From assembly GCF_034521915.1 (NCBI RefSeq), contig NZ_JAXHLU010000010.1, positions 37,731 to 101,730 of the forward strand: 64,000 nucleotides of DNA, given 5' to 3'. The notes beneath the pieces are model-generated. The model saw only the letters and a list, made by a program, of their open reading frames with translations, was not told the DNA's origin and searched no databases. Below are positions 1 to 7,948 of this stretch, piece after piece. Made by a program: the position numbers and the translations under genes. Position 1 is the first letter of the stretch. Each line of letters opens with the position of its first letter. The stretch comes from Fodinibius sp034521915. Lineage in GTDB: Bacteria > Bacteroidota > Rhodothermia > Balneolales > Balneolaceae.

Positions 1-1
1 T

Positions 2-403
2 GTGATACTGCTTCAAAATACAACAAGCTATCAAGAGAGCACCGTTAAAGACAGGAATGGAAATGATCATGGCATTTTTGAATTCCGTGATTTTAATCGC
101 TTCCAGGAATTTATGGTCGATCGGAACGACCAGAATATCTTTTTCGATATCGACCTGGATTATTTTATCCACGGTAAAGGCAAACGGCAATACTCCGACG
201 ATTTTCATCGCTATTCTGATGAGGAAATCAAGCAAGTTATTGATATCTCAAAACCCGTATTCCAACAGATCCTTCCTAATATCAATGGTATCACAATTGC
301 CCTGGAACCGGGCTACTGCGGTGGAATTGTAAATTCTTGCCAAATTATGGATCAGTTTCACTCCCAGCTTTTTACCGAAAATAACGAGTGGAAGCATTTA
401 TAA
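2..403 (+). CDS. UPF0489-family protein (3' part, runs in from the left edge)
   Basis: Seen: the frame is open from the first bases to a TAA at 401-403; the GTG at position 2 is probably internal, so the start lies outside the window. About residues 47-54 read FDIDLDYF and about residues 99-108 read IALEPGYCGG. Known: this pair of motifs is typical of the UPF0489 family (C5orf22-like), which is distantly arginase-like, with the Asp cluster as presumed metal ligands; no reaction is established. The C-terminus after the CGG motif is short and hydrophilic. A second + strand frame is open from 333 and overlaps this end (see 447-719). The family call rests on two motifs. Confidence 0.6.
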   Translation: MILLQNTTSYQESTVKDRNGNDHGIFEFRDFNRFQEFMVDRNDQNIFFDIDLDYFIHGKGKRQYSDDFHRYSDEEIKQVIDISKPVFQQILPNINGITIALEPGYCGGIVNSCQIMDQFHSQLFTENNEWKHL

Positions 404-446
404 GAATCTGGCACGTTGCTTAACAATTTTCCATTCCGGTGACAGT

Positions 447-719
447 ATGGTTGCATCCATTTTTTTCGATTGCATTACCATGGATCAACGTATCCTCAAA
501 GAAATCAAACGAATTTATCATAGCACCAAAAAAGAGATTGTTTTTCGTCCCGTATTCGAGCGTAAGCTTGCAAACATATATCCAACGTCTGGCTCCAGAA
601 AACTCCGCTACGAATTTCGAACGATTTATCGAAAATATCGCGATGAGCAATATTCCCTGAAGGACTATCTGAAGTATATGACTGTCTTTACCGAGATTGC
701 CACGGAAGGTAATCACTAA
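447..719 (+). CDS. hypothetical protein, start uncertain
   Basis: Not recognised. The frame stays open from 333 to 719, but the first ATG is at 447; upstream codons (reading SIYKNLARCL before the ATG) look protein-like, so the true start may be a non-ATG codon or the gene may be a 5'-truncated remnant. From the ATG it encodes 90 residues, basic and rich in Lys, Arg and Tyr, with two probable amphipathic helices and no signal peptide or membrane segment. It lies 44 bp after the UPF0489-like gene and 120 bp before the DUF3095 gene, all on the same strand. There is no convincing Shine-Dalgarno. A frameshift from the preceding gene was considered and could not be shown. Confidence 0.4.
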   Translation: MVASIFFDCITMDQRILKEIKRIYHSTKKEIVFRPVFERKLANIYPTSGSRKLRYEFRTIYRKYRDEQYSLKDYLKYMTVFTEIATEGNH

Positions 720-839
720 AAAGTGGAAATCGATCCCCAGTCGTTAAAGCCACATCACCACTGATACAATAATGCCGCCCCAACCAAATACTTTTTGTAT
801 GTTTACAACGCCTGTAAAAAATAAATCAACATAATTATT

Positions 840-2012
840 GTGGCAGACAGCGCTGACTTTTACGCAAATCTACCTGTTATTGAGGACTTTTTTAACGCCT
901 CAAATCAAGAAAATTTTCACCCTCTCCCCGATAACTGGTATGTAGCTGTAACAGATATTGTAAACTCCACCGATGCCATTCAAAATAACCGTTATAAAGA
1001 AGTAAATATCTTGGGCGCATCGCCCATTGTGGGTATCTTTAATATAGCTGACCGCAATACAATCCCATTTACCTTTGGCGGAGACGGCGCATCATTTTGT
1101 TTTCCTCCCCACCTGATTGATGATGCCCGACGTGTTTTAGGAGGATGCAAAACCATTGGCAAAACAGAATATAATCTTGATTTACGTGCAGCTATTATCC
1201 CCCTCTCATATATTCGCGAGCAAGGGTATGATATACAGGTTGCCCGATACCGTGCTTCCGAGTTCTATATTCAATCTATTTTTTCGGGCGGGGGCTTAAG
1301 TTTTGCTGAAAGGATACTGAAAAACCTTAACTCGGATACGTTCCGAGTACCGGCCTTAGAAAATGCACAGACGGTTGACTTTAGCGGACTGGAATGCCGC
1401 TGGCAAAAGGTAGAGCAGCCTCAAAATGAGGTCATCACCATGATGATTAAAGCCAATCCCAACATTGATCATCCTCAAAAAATTTACGAACAAGTATTCC
1501 AAAAAATACGCACCACTTTTGGTTTTGATGAGAAAACAAATCCCATAAATATACCCGAACTATCCATGACGTTATCTTTCTCTAAACTTATGGGGGAGGC
1601 CCGATTTCGAACACACGGGCAGGGCTGGCTAAAACGCATTGGGTACATCCTGAAAGTACAGCTGCAAACCATTATCGGTAAAGTGTTAATGGCTCTGGAT
1701 TACGAAACTACAGCCACTAATTGGTCACTTTATAAATCGGATCTGGCCCAGAATTCCGACTATCGAAAGTTTGACGATATGCTGCGCCTCGTAATCAGCG
1801 GCAGCGAATCAGAGCGAAAGGAATTTGTTAATTTTCTTGAAGAACAATTCAGAAATGAAAAGTTGGCTTTCGGCATCCACCTATCCAAAGCCGCCATGAT
1901 TACCTGTATGGTATTTCAATATCACCGCGACCATATCCACTTTGTAGATGGCAGCGGCGGGGGATATGTTTCGGCTGCCGAAGGATTGAAAAAACGCTTA
2001 AAAAAACTCTAA
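840..2012 (+). CDS. DUF3095 family protein (cyclase-like)
   Basis: 390 residues from a GTG start at 840, the usual length for DUF3095 proteins. Residues 30-50 hold the pattern VAVTDIVNSTDAIQ followed by RYKEVN, and near residue 80 there is GGDGASFCFP; these resemble the metal-binding Asp and the palm core of class III nucleotide cyclases, which is why the family is often labelled adenylate cyclase-like. Basic C-terminus, no signal peptide and no clear membrane helix, so probably cytoplasmic. No product has been assigned biochemically to this family as far as I know. No Shine-Dalgarno precedes the GTG, but no better start exists downstream before the conserved region. Stand-alone or last gene of a short + strand run. 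Confidence 0.7.
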   Translation: MADSADFYANLPVIEDFFNASNQENFHPLPDNWYVAVTDIVNSTDAIQNNRYKEVNILGASPIVGIFNIADRNTIPFTFGGDGASFCFPPHLIDDARRVLGGCKTIGKTEYNLDLRAAIIPLSYIREQGYDIQVARYRASEFYIQSIFSGGGLSFAERILKNLNSDTFRVPALENAQTVDFSGLECRWQKVEQPQNEVITMMIKANPNIDHPQKIYEQVFQKIRTTFGFDEKTNPINIPELSMTLSFSKLMGEARFRTHGQGWLKRIGYILKVQLQTIIGKVLMALDYETTATNWSLYKSDLAQNSDYRKFDDMLRLVISGSESERKEFVNFLEEQFRNEKLAFGIHLSKAAMITCMVFQYHRDHIHFVDGSGGGYVSAAEGLKKRLKKL

Positions 2013-2044
2013 GAAAAATCTGACGACTAATAAGAAACTGGGGA

Positions 2045-2245
2045 CTACACTTCACTCCTCCTTTTTCTAACCCCTCTGTATCTCCCCTTGCTAAGGGGAG
2101 AATATTTTAGCATATCCAAACACTTCGGGATTTAATATTGCTTTGCAATTTAATTTATACCCTGGAAAAATACTGAGCGTTAAATAATATATTTTGCAAC
2201 AAACTAACAACTCCCCTCCTTTAAAAGGAGGGGAAAAGGGGTGGT
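2045..2245. repeat. MITE-like intergenic element with C-rich/G-rich palindromic ends
   Basis: The 545-bp gap after the DUF3095 gene holds a hairpin CTCCCCTT-GCT-AAGGGGAG at 2082-2100 and a near-perfect palindrome CCCCTCCT..AGGAGGGG at 2213-2233. The outer flanks (CACTCCTCC near 2053 and GGGGTGG near 2236) are roughly inverted to each other, so the whole stretch may be one non-autonomous mobile repeat. Sequences of this look are common between genes in Bacteroidota-type genomes. It has no coding potential. The remaining part up to 2440 is AT-rich with nothing else recognisable. Confidence 0.4.
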
Positions 2246-2448
2246 TACTAAAATCTATTGGTGAGAGTACTTTTTAACATATATTGGAGGTACAACTCCT
2301 TCAATTAAATGCTTCCTCATTCTATGACACAAATCTTAACCAATATTAGAGACTTAAGTGACGATTTTACATACCAACTTTGCCAAAAGTATAGTTTAGA
2401 TATTGGTGATTTGCCATTTTTGCAAAACTGAGCTAAGCCGATCATCAT

Positions 2449-2464
2449 TGGCACGGCATTTGTT
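2449..2464 (+). promoter_or_regulatory. possible sigma-54 promoter of the hsp20 gene
   Basis: TGGCACGGCATTTGTT has the -24 box TGGCACG exactly and GG-N10-GT spacing; the -12 dinucleotide is GT, not the canonical GC. It lies 93 bp before the hsp20 start. No TTGCA-N4-TGCAA enhancer pair, as found at 29.7 and 32.4 kb, was seen upstream. Weak candidate. Confidence 0.3.
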
Positions 2465-2556
2465 AAATTTATAATGTGATTGAGTGATGGACGTCCATCA
2501 CACTCATGAGTAATTAGAACTGCTAAATGAAAACAAAAATTTAGGAGGTATTTGCT

Positions 2557-3006
2557 ATGCTGATGAGACAAAATAAATTTCCAACATTGTTCAACGATCA
2601 AGGACGAAATCGAAACACAAATACGCTTCGATTCTCTGATATACTCGACGAAATGATGGAAGATGCATTCTCGTGGAACAAAGGTACATTTGTACCTGAA
2701 CTCAACGTTTATGAAACGGATAAAGAGTTCGAAATAACCGTTGCTCTACCGGGAATGAGTAAAGATGATATTAACATCGGATTTGAAAATAACACTATTA
2801 CCATAAGCGGTGAGCGCAAGCTGACAGAAGAAGATGGCACCAAGTATCATCGCATTGAGAGCCGTTTTGGAAAGTTTGAGCGCTCGCTGCCACTGCCTAA
2901 TGTGATTGATGAGGAAAACATTAGCGCCACATACGACAACGGCGTGTTAACGATTACGGTACCAAAACTAAAAGAAAAAGCCGGTAAAAAGATTGAAGTG
3001 AGCTAA
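2557..3006 (+). CDS. Hsp20/alpha-crystallin family small heat-shock protein
   Basis: 149 residues. The alpha-crystallin domain spans about residues 45-140, beginning at VPELNVYETDKEF, with the PGM turn (ALPGMSKDDI), the ISGER segment and the closing G-V-L-T-I-T motif that carries the conserved G-x-L. Such proteins are ATP-independent holdases that bind unfolding clients in large cytoplasmic oligomers. The start is firm: a strong Shine-Dalgarno AGGAGG at 2543-2548 sits 8 nt before ATG 2557, which is unusual in this window and suggests high expression. A second in-frame ATG two codons later is too far from it. Monocistronic, with a rho-independent terminator directly downstream. Confidence 0.95.
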   Translation: MLMRQNKFPTLFNDQGRNRNTNTLRFSDILDEMMEDAFSWNKGTFVPELNVYETDKEFEITVALPGMSKDDINIGFENNTITISGERKLTEEDGTKYHRIESRFGKFERSLPLPNVIDEENISATYDNGVLTITVPKLKEKAGKKIEVS

Positions 3007-3035
3007 CAAAAACCGGCACATCTTACAAATAGACA

Positions 3036-3064
3036 AAAAGCCGCGGTTTCCCGCGGCTTTTTTA
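3036..3064 (+). terminator. rho-independent terminator after hsp20
   Basis: AAAAGCCGCGG-TTTC-CCGCGGCTTTTTT: perfect 10-bp GC-rich stem, 4-nt loop and a T run, 30 bp after the hsp20 stop. The A-rich 5' arm also lets it work for the small gene on the other strand ending at 3091. Confidence 0.9.
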
Positions 3065-3090
3065 TTTCATTTCCTTGATTCGGCTTTCAA

Positions 3091-3213
3091 TCAAGATGTT
3101 TCCTCTTTGGATTCATCCTCCTTTCTCTTCTTTAATTGATCAAGCACAATAGGAATTATAAAGAATAGCGATGCAATAGCACTGATAATAATAGTTGTTA
3201 AATCTATATCCAT
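3091..3213 (-). CDS. small single-pass membrane protein (40 aa)
   Basis: Short reading frame on the minus strand from ATG 3213-3211 to TGA 3093-3091. The protein starts MDIDLTTIIISAIASLFF, has one hydrophobic helix at about residues 6-25, then a charged tail (LKKRKEDESKEE). This layout, an acidic N-terminus, one helix and a highly charged cytoplasmic tail, is typical of small bacterial inner-membrane proteins. It shares the terminator at 3036-3064 on its 3' side, which supports a transcribed unit. No Shine-Dalgarno is seen. Function unknown. Confidence 0.55.
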   Translation of the reverse strand: MDIDLTTIIISAIASLFFIIPIVLDQLKKRKEDESKEETS

Positions 3214-3346
3214 TTTTCAAAAACTGTTTTAAATGTACCGTTGCGATATACCGATTACGTTACTCTTATAAATTTCGGTTATATCTATTTATGACTGAAA
3301 GGCTACCAAATATCTTAACCCTGATAGCCTATCATACATTAAACAG

Positions 3347-3733
3347 CTATAGAAATGAGTGAAAAGGGAAAATATATTTTAAAAGGATTGGAGTCCGATC
3401 TACTTTATAATAAATCTGCAGAAAAACACAGGCCCTATTATCTGCTACTGAAGCAATAACTTTATGAACTTCCGACTTTCCCAGCTCTTCGCCAGAAAGA
3501 AACGGCCCCGGAATATTAGTTATACTTATTCCGCTTTCTACAGGAAAATAGACATTAAATAGATTCGGCTGTGCTAAGGGATTCGTAGCCTGGCCACTTT
3601 CTTTTTCTACAGGCAAGAAAACTGCAGATCTTTTCTCCATCAGGGGCTGCCCCTGCACCAATGAATGGCCAATCAGCACAATGGCCATAATGGCTACCAA
3701 TATGTTGCGCTTTTTCTGCATCAATGAAAACAT
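3347..3733 (-). CDS. hypothetical secreted protein
   Basis: 128 residues with a classical N-terminal signal peptide (basic QKKRN, hydrophobic core ILVAIMAIVLIG, probable cleavage after VQGQ near residue 29); a second Met at residue 5 is an equally good start. The mature part of about 100 residues contains no motif I recognise; it is mixed polar/hydrophobic without lipobox or membrane helix. Probably periplasmic or secreted. Monocistronic, downstream of kptA on the same strand with a 68-bp gap. Confidence 0.55.
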   Translation of the reverse strand: MFSLMQKKRNILVAIMAIVLIGHSLVQGQPLMEKRSAVFLPVEKESGQATNPLAQPNLFNVYFPVESGISITNIPGPFLSGEELGKSEVHKVIASVADNRACVFLQIYYKVDRTPILLKYIFPFHSFL

Positions 3734-3801
3734 ACAAATAACATCATCCGGATGCAGTATTTATATCTGGGGATAAACAACTATTCATCAATCGCGGTTC
3801 T

Positions 3802-4344
3802 TTATTGCTGTTCGATGTATTGTGGCGGCACATAGTTCGTCAGCCAGATACTCTCCTCGCTTTCGGATTGATAAAAGTCATAACCCTCGCGACTCATTCG
3901 CCTTGCAAACACCAAAAGAATTTCCGGCTCACCATGCCGTCCTCCTACATTGCGCGCTTCATCAACCGTGGTAGATAAGTGCACAAAATTACGACTGCGA
4001 GCCTCAATGCCATCAGCCAAAATAGACGCTACATTATCATGAGCCGTTCCGTGATAAAGTTTTTGGGGCGGAGTTTCCGGTTTTAACTGCAAATCCACGT
4101 TAATGGAATGACCATAACCTGCCCTTATGTACTTCCCATCACTGCTAACAATAAACCGCTGCTTAGAACTGTTTTGCATAATCTGACGAATAATATCACG
4201 GTCTATATTCTTTCCATGATTTTGAGCCTTTTCAATTAGCTCAGAGACCTTCGCCCAGCCGCTGTCATCCAGTTCAAGGCCAATGTCCTCGGGGTGGTGA
4301 CGCAGCACATAGCTCAAAAATTTACTGAGTGCTGTTACATCCAT
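3802..4344 (-). CDS. kptA: RNA 2'-phosphotransferase (KptA/Tpt1)
   Basis: 180 residues, the normal length for bacterial KptA. The N-terminal winged-helix part has LSKFLSYVLRHHPEDIGLEL, with the Arg-His pair conserved in the family; the second half has the NAD-binding signature LYHGT (about residue 96), the R-x-x-VHLS motif near 119-124, and the later segment ending in IWLTNYVPP. Known: the enzyme removes an internal RNA 2'-phosphate in two steps with NAD+, giving ADP-ribose 1'',2''-cyclic phosphate. It has no splicing role in bacteria that is agreed on. The window also encodes RtcB (59.6 kb), but the two genes are not linked. Confidence 0.93.
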   Translation of the reverse strand: MDVTALSKFLSYVLRHHPEDIGLELDDSGWAKVSELIEKAQNHGKNIDRDIIRQIMQNSSKQRFIVSSDGKYIRAGYGHSINVDLQLKPETPPQKLYHGTAHDNVASILADGIEARSRNFVHLSTTVDEARNVGGRHGEPEILLVFARRMSREGYDFYQSESEESIWLTNYVPPQYIEQQ

Positions 4345-4457
4345 ATGCTAATCTGTATTAAATATTTCGCAAATCCAGTATGTTGCTTTCATTTTAAACT
4401 ATTAATAGATATATAACCTTTCTCTTTATTAGCACTAACACAAATATATGAACGGTT

Positions 4458-4925
4458 ATGGAGCAAGAGGAAAAAGAATTTTCACTTCGGGCAAAATCAA
4501 AATGGGGCATGTTCTTTTTGTTTTCCCTGGTAGGCGGGCCCATGCTATATGCCGCATATCTCAATTATAATGTGGGAGAAACGCTTTTTGCTGTCCTAAT
4601 GGTGATTCTATTTCTGCTTTGGGCTGTGGTTATTGTAATTGCAGTAGGTTATAAAATTAAATTAACAGATACTTCTCTTCACCGGCAGGGTTTAATTTCA
4701 CCAAGTATTATAGATTTTAAAGATATAAAAGCGATTAACTTTGGATCTACATGGTCCAACTTTTATGTGGAATCGGATGATAAAAAAATCTTTTTTGGAA
4801 AGGATTTTAATAATTATGAAACCATCTTACAGGGCATCGTTGACGAAGTGCGTGAAGTCAAAGATCTTGAAGAAGTAGAGCTTCTGGGCGATCCCGAAAA
4901 TATTGAGGAATACGTTGGCAATTAG
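4458..4925 (+). CDS. membrane protein with a PH-like domain
   Basis: 155 residues. Two adjacent hydrophobic helices at about residues 17-38 and 43-66 anchor the protein, followed by a soluble part that starts VGYKIKLTDTSLHRQGL and runs as short beta strands to about residue 115, then an acidic tail (DLEEVELLGDPENIEEY). Two helices followed by a small beta-rich domain with the I-L-x-L-T-D-x-x-L-x-R-x-G pattern is typical of bacterial PH (bPH) membrane proteins. Role unknown. Stands alone, divergent from kptA. Confidence 0.55.
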   Translation: MEQEEKEFSLRAKSKWGMFFLFSLVGGPMLYAAYLNYNVGETLFAVLMVILFLLWAVVIVIAVGYKIKLTDTSLHRQGLISPSIIDFKDIKAINFGSTWSNFYVESDDKKIFFGKDFNNYETILQGIVDEVREVKDLEEVELLGDPENIEEYVGN

Positions 4926-4941
4926 CCGCCAGGGGCTTCCA

Positions 4942-5652
4942 TCAATATAGTCCTACCGAAAATCCCACCTTGGGAAATAACGTTTCCATAGTAATATCAT
5001 AGTTTAAACTCCCGGTAAAATGAACAAAGACCCCACTTTCCCCATATTCCGATGGAGGAGCCACCAATGCCACTGCCCGGAGGCCTACTGATCTCGTATA
5101 AAAGTCATCGGACGGAAAACAAAAACAGTCCACATTCTCGATTCCTAAGTATTGGTATTCTCTTTGATAAGTTGCACCTATACTTACTCCTGTGGCAGGG
5201 CCCTTTTTTATTCTTTTTTGAAGTATAACCTGGCCGGCCTCAAAGCGTGGCAACGTCATAACTCCACTTACATACCAATGCTTATATATGCGAAGCGTAA
5301 CATCAGCCCCCAAACTACTACCTACTGCAATTGAAGCAGCAATGCGATCAATCTTATCAGACATAAATATAAAATTTGTCGTAATCGCAGGAAGTGATTG
5401 GTGATTGTATTCTGTATCAGCACCTCCCATCCCCTCCTTTTTGGCATAGTTTATTACCGCGCTTTCAGAATAAATGTTGTTAGTAACTCCTGCCAAACTA
5501 TGACTATACCGTGCCCTGTACGTCTCTCCGTTATATGCTTTTTTCTCTTGGAACATGAGCATCTCACTCATGGGACTGTGAACCGCACATCCAGAAAAGA
5601 AGATAACTGAAAGGAAAATAATTACGATTGCACCCGTTCTGCATGGAATCAT
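4942..5652 (-). CDS. predicted outer-membrane lipoprotein, function unknown
   Basis: 236 residues. The N-terminus has a lipoprotein signal with the lipobox FFSGC at about residues 18-22. The rest is rich in alternating polar/aromatic segments (VTLRIYKHWYVSGVM, GVFVHFTGSLNYD) and ends in an aromatic residue (VGFSVGLY), the pattern of a small outer-membrane beta-barrel. I recognise no family. Convergent with the PH-like gene, 16 bp apart. Confidence 0.5.
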   Translation of the reverse strand: MIPCRTGAIVIIFLSVIFFSGCAVHSPMSEMLMFQEKKAYNGETYRARYSHSLAGVTNNIYSESAVINYAKKEGMGGADTEYNHQSLPAITTNFIFMSDKIDRIAASIAVGSSLGADVTLRIYKHWYVSGVMTLPRFEAGQVILQKRIKKGPATGVSIGATYQREYQYLGIENVDCFCFPSDDFYTRSVGLRAVALVAPPSEYGESGVFVHFTGSLNYDITMETLFPKVGFSVGLY

Positions 5653-5731
5653 TTTTTAGTACCTATGTTTCAGGATTATCCCAAAAGCCTGATGATTTAA
5701 AAGTCTATTATTTAGTTATGAGATTGGCAAA

Positions 5732-5764
5732 TAAAAATCCCCTCCTGCACAAACAGAAGGGGAT
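5732..5764 (-). terminator. rho-independent terminator after the S9 peptidase locus
   Basis: On the minus strand, ATCCCCTTCTG-TTTGTG-CAGGAGGGGAT followed by TTTTATTT; arms at 5754-5764 and 5738-5748. It lies directly past the S9 peptidase stop codon. Confidence 0.8.
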
Positions 5765-5790
5765 ATAAAGATTCGTTATGTTAATCAGGC

Positions 5791-7275
5791 TTAGTTTTCA
5801 ACGGTCGTTTTTTCTACTTCAATTTCCACGTCAGGGCGTTCTTGCTGCTGTCCCTTCAAGTATTGATTAAACCAACGCATCATACGCAGGTTATAGTCGT
5901 AACGCGCCGTTGCGTTGCGGTTGCCATGTCCTTCTCCGGGATACAGTACCAGACGAACAGGAGTGTCGGTTCGCGTTTTAATATGGCGATACAGCTCATA
6001 AGACTGGCCCGGATTAACGCGCGTATCTTCTTTGCCGTGCATAATCAACAGGGGCGTATCTGCCTGTCCGGCGTAATAAATAGGGCTCCGCTCCAGGTAT
6101 TTTTGATAATCCTCCCAAATACGCTCGCGGGTATGTACCAAATAGAGCTCTTCGGGAATATCGCTGGTTCCCCATTTAGAAATATTATCGCTGATGCCCA
6201 CAAACATAACTCCTGCTGCAAAACGATCGGTATACTTCGTAGCCATCCATGCGGTAGCATATCCACCATAAGAACCACCGGTGACACCTACTTTGTTTTC
6301 ATCTACCAATCCTTCTTCTACCAAGTCATCAACGCCGGCAACAATATCATCAAACTCTGCCCCGGCCAAATCGCCCTGACTGCTCTTGGCAAATGCTTCT
6401 CCACGGCCGGTACTGCCTCTATAATTAGGATAAAAAACGAAATAGCCCTGCGCGGCACCAACTTGACCGGCATCAGAATAGCTTGTTACCCAGCCATGGT
6501 TATAATGCGCTTCGGGTCCGCCGTGTACGGTGGTAATCAGTGGATATTGCTTACCCTCTTCATAATCAACAGGATACACCAAGATGCCCTGCAGTTCCGT
6601 ACCATCATCCGCCGTCCAGGTGACTACTTTTTGCTCACCCAGCTTTTTCTTATCCAGCCAGGCGTTACTTTTCGTCACTCGTTTAACATTGTTATTAGCC
6701 AATTGATACAACTCCTGCGGATGTGATGCAGAACTTGCTGAAAAAACAGTAGCTCCACTCGAAGCACGGGCAAAAGAGGAAAGATTTGTATCACCTTTAC
6801 CTATAATCGTGTTCATATTTGATCCGTCAGCGTTAATACTGCCGTATGTTGACCATACGCCCTCACTACTCAGATAATGAAGTTTATTATTACCAGTCCA
6901 TTTGAACTGCTCAAACATGCCTTTGTATTGAGGCTTTAGCTGGGTAGGCTTACCGCCATCAGCCGAAACAATAAATAATCGTCCGGCTATAGTATCATGA
7001 ATATCAGCTCCTGCGATCATCGCCAGTTTACTTCCGTCCGGGCTCCAGCCAATTTGTCCGAGTTTTCCATGGTGATCAACTTCGGCCAAAACTTTTTTGC
7101 CCATGTGATCAACCACTTTTACCTGCTGCTTCATGTAATAATCATCTACGAGGGGAGAAGGGGCAACACCTATAGCAATCTTTTCTCCGTTTGGACTCCA
7201 TCGCATCTGGTAAATAGATCCTTCAACCTGAACCTGATGCGGACCGTGACCGGGCATGTTCAACATTTGCCACAT
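5791..7275 (-). CDS. S9 family peptidase, C-terminal fragment of a frameshifted gene
   Basis: 494 residues in this frame; it carries the second half of a beta-propeller and the full alpha/beta-hydrolase catalytic domain. The catalytic triad is intact: Ser335 in GGSYGGY, Asp417 in HGKEDTRV and His450 in GEGHG; the oxyanion segment HGGPEAHYNHGW is also present. The first 20 residues from the nominal Met are probably not a real start: the upstream fragment (7223-7828) supplies the signal peptide and first propeller blades in another frame. Removing one base from the GGG at 7252-7254 gives a continuous product of about 679 residues, the usual size of exported bacterial acylaminoacyl- or dipeptidyl-peptidase-like S9 enzymes. 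Either a recent pseudogene or a sequencing error. Confidence 0.85.
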   Translation of the reverse strand: MWQMLNMPGHGPHQVQVEGSIYQMRWSPNGEKIAIGVAPSPLVDDYYMKQQVKVVDHMGKKVLAEVDHHGKLGQIGWSPDGSKLAMIAGADIHDTIAGRLFIVSADGGKPTQLKPQYKGMFEQFKWTGNNKLHYLSSEGVWSTYGSINADGSNMNTIIGKGDTNLSSFARASSGATVFSASSASHPQELYQLANNNVKRVTKSNAWLDKKKLGEQKVVTWTADDGTELQGILVYPVDYEEGKQYPLITTVHGGPEAHYNHGWVTSYSDAGQVGAAQGYFVFYPNYRGSTGRGEAFAKSSQGDLAGAEFDDIVAGVDDLVEEGLVDENKVGVTGGSYGGYATAWMATKYTDRFAAGVMFVGISDNISKWGTSDIPEELYLVHTRERIWEDYQKYLERSPIYYAGQADTPLLIMHGKEDTRVNPGQSYELYRHIKTRTDTPVRLVLYPGEGHGNRNATARYDYNLRMMRWFNQYLKGQQQERPDVEIEVEKTTVEN

Positions 7276-7828
7276 AACCGCGTCGCTGCTTCAGATTTTC
7301 TTCATACACTTCGGGATGATAGGGCAGCGACGATCGTTCAAAAGTGATCGTATCTTGGGCCATAAATGCGATGTGACTCCCATCAGAAGCCCATTCATAC
7401 TCTCCAATAGCAGTCTCGAAGGAATATATTTTCTGGGCTTCTCCGCCATTCATAGAAATTTCGTACAAACTCGTAGTTTCATCCGATGAACGTTTTGCCA
7501 AAAACGTAATGGAATTATGATTAGGACGAAAAGCGATATCACTGACGCTCATCGTCGTCACATAAGGAATGGAATTACCGCTGGCCAAGTCCGCAAGATA
7601 CAGGTGATAACTTGCCGGTTTATTTTCCTTTTCGGGATCTGCTTGCTTCTGTAAGGTATAGATTGCTTTTTCTCCGGATGGAGCAATCGCAATCTCATTT
7701 ACCTGCTGCATCTTGGCAACATCTTTTGGGGTTAATCCCTGATCTGATTGTGCCGCCAATGGCTGCACAGCAACAAAGCAGATCATTAAAACAAATAGCA
7801 TCGATTTTTGTAGTGATGATGGTATCAT
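7223..7828 (-). CDS. S9 family peptidase, N-terminal fragment of a frameshifted gene
   Basis: 201 residues. It starts with a signal peptide (core MLFVLMICFVAVQPLAAQ, residues 10-27), then TPKDVAKMQQVNEIAIAPSG and two or three beta-propeller (PD40-type) blades such as YEWASDGSHIAFMA. The last 15 or so residues (HARSRSASGSG) are out-of-frame read-through; the frame that continues the family homology is the overlapping 5791-7275 fragment. Extra base most likely in GCCCGG as read on the minus strand (7251-7255), after which EHAGHGPHQVQV reads through smoothly. See the findings on C-run shifts. Confidence 0.8.
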   Translation of the reverse strand: MIPSSLQKSMLFVLMICFVAVQPLAAQSDQGLTPKDVAKMQQVNEIAIAPSGEKAIYTLQKQADPEKENKPASYHLYLADLASGNSIPYVTTMSVSDIAFRPNHNSITFLAKRSSDETTSLYEISMNGGEAQKIYSFETAIGEYEWASDGSHIAFMAQDTITFERSSLPYHPEVYEENLKQRRGYVANVEHARSRSASGSG

Positions 7829-7948
7829 ACTTATTCTCCGATTTTTTGTTTGATTATTTTGAAAAAGTCATTAGTTCGTTGATTCACTTTACCTCAACAT
7901 AGAAATTGTAGCTCATTGTTTCTTCAACAAATCATTTTTAAAATTATT

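Noticed and set aside
420..716. 98-codon minus-strand frame as a gene
   Set aside because: Opposite to a more protein-like + strand frame; low-quality composition.
2317..2601. 94-codon minus-strand frame as a gene
   Set aside because: Runs through the hsp20 promoter and ribosome site; nothing recognisable.
5842..6726. 294-codon + strand frame
   Set aside because: Antisense to the intact catalytic half of the S9 peptidase; its translation has no natural composition or start context.
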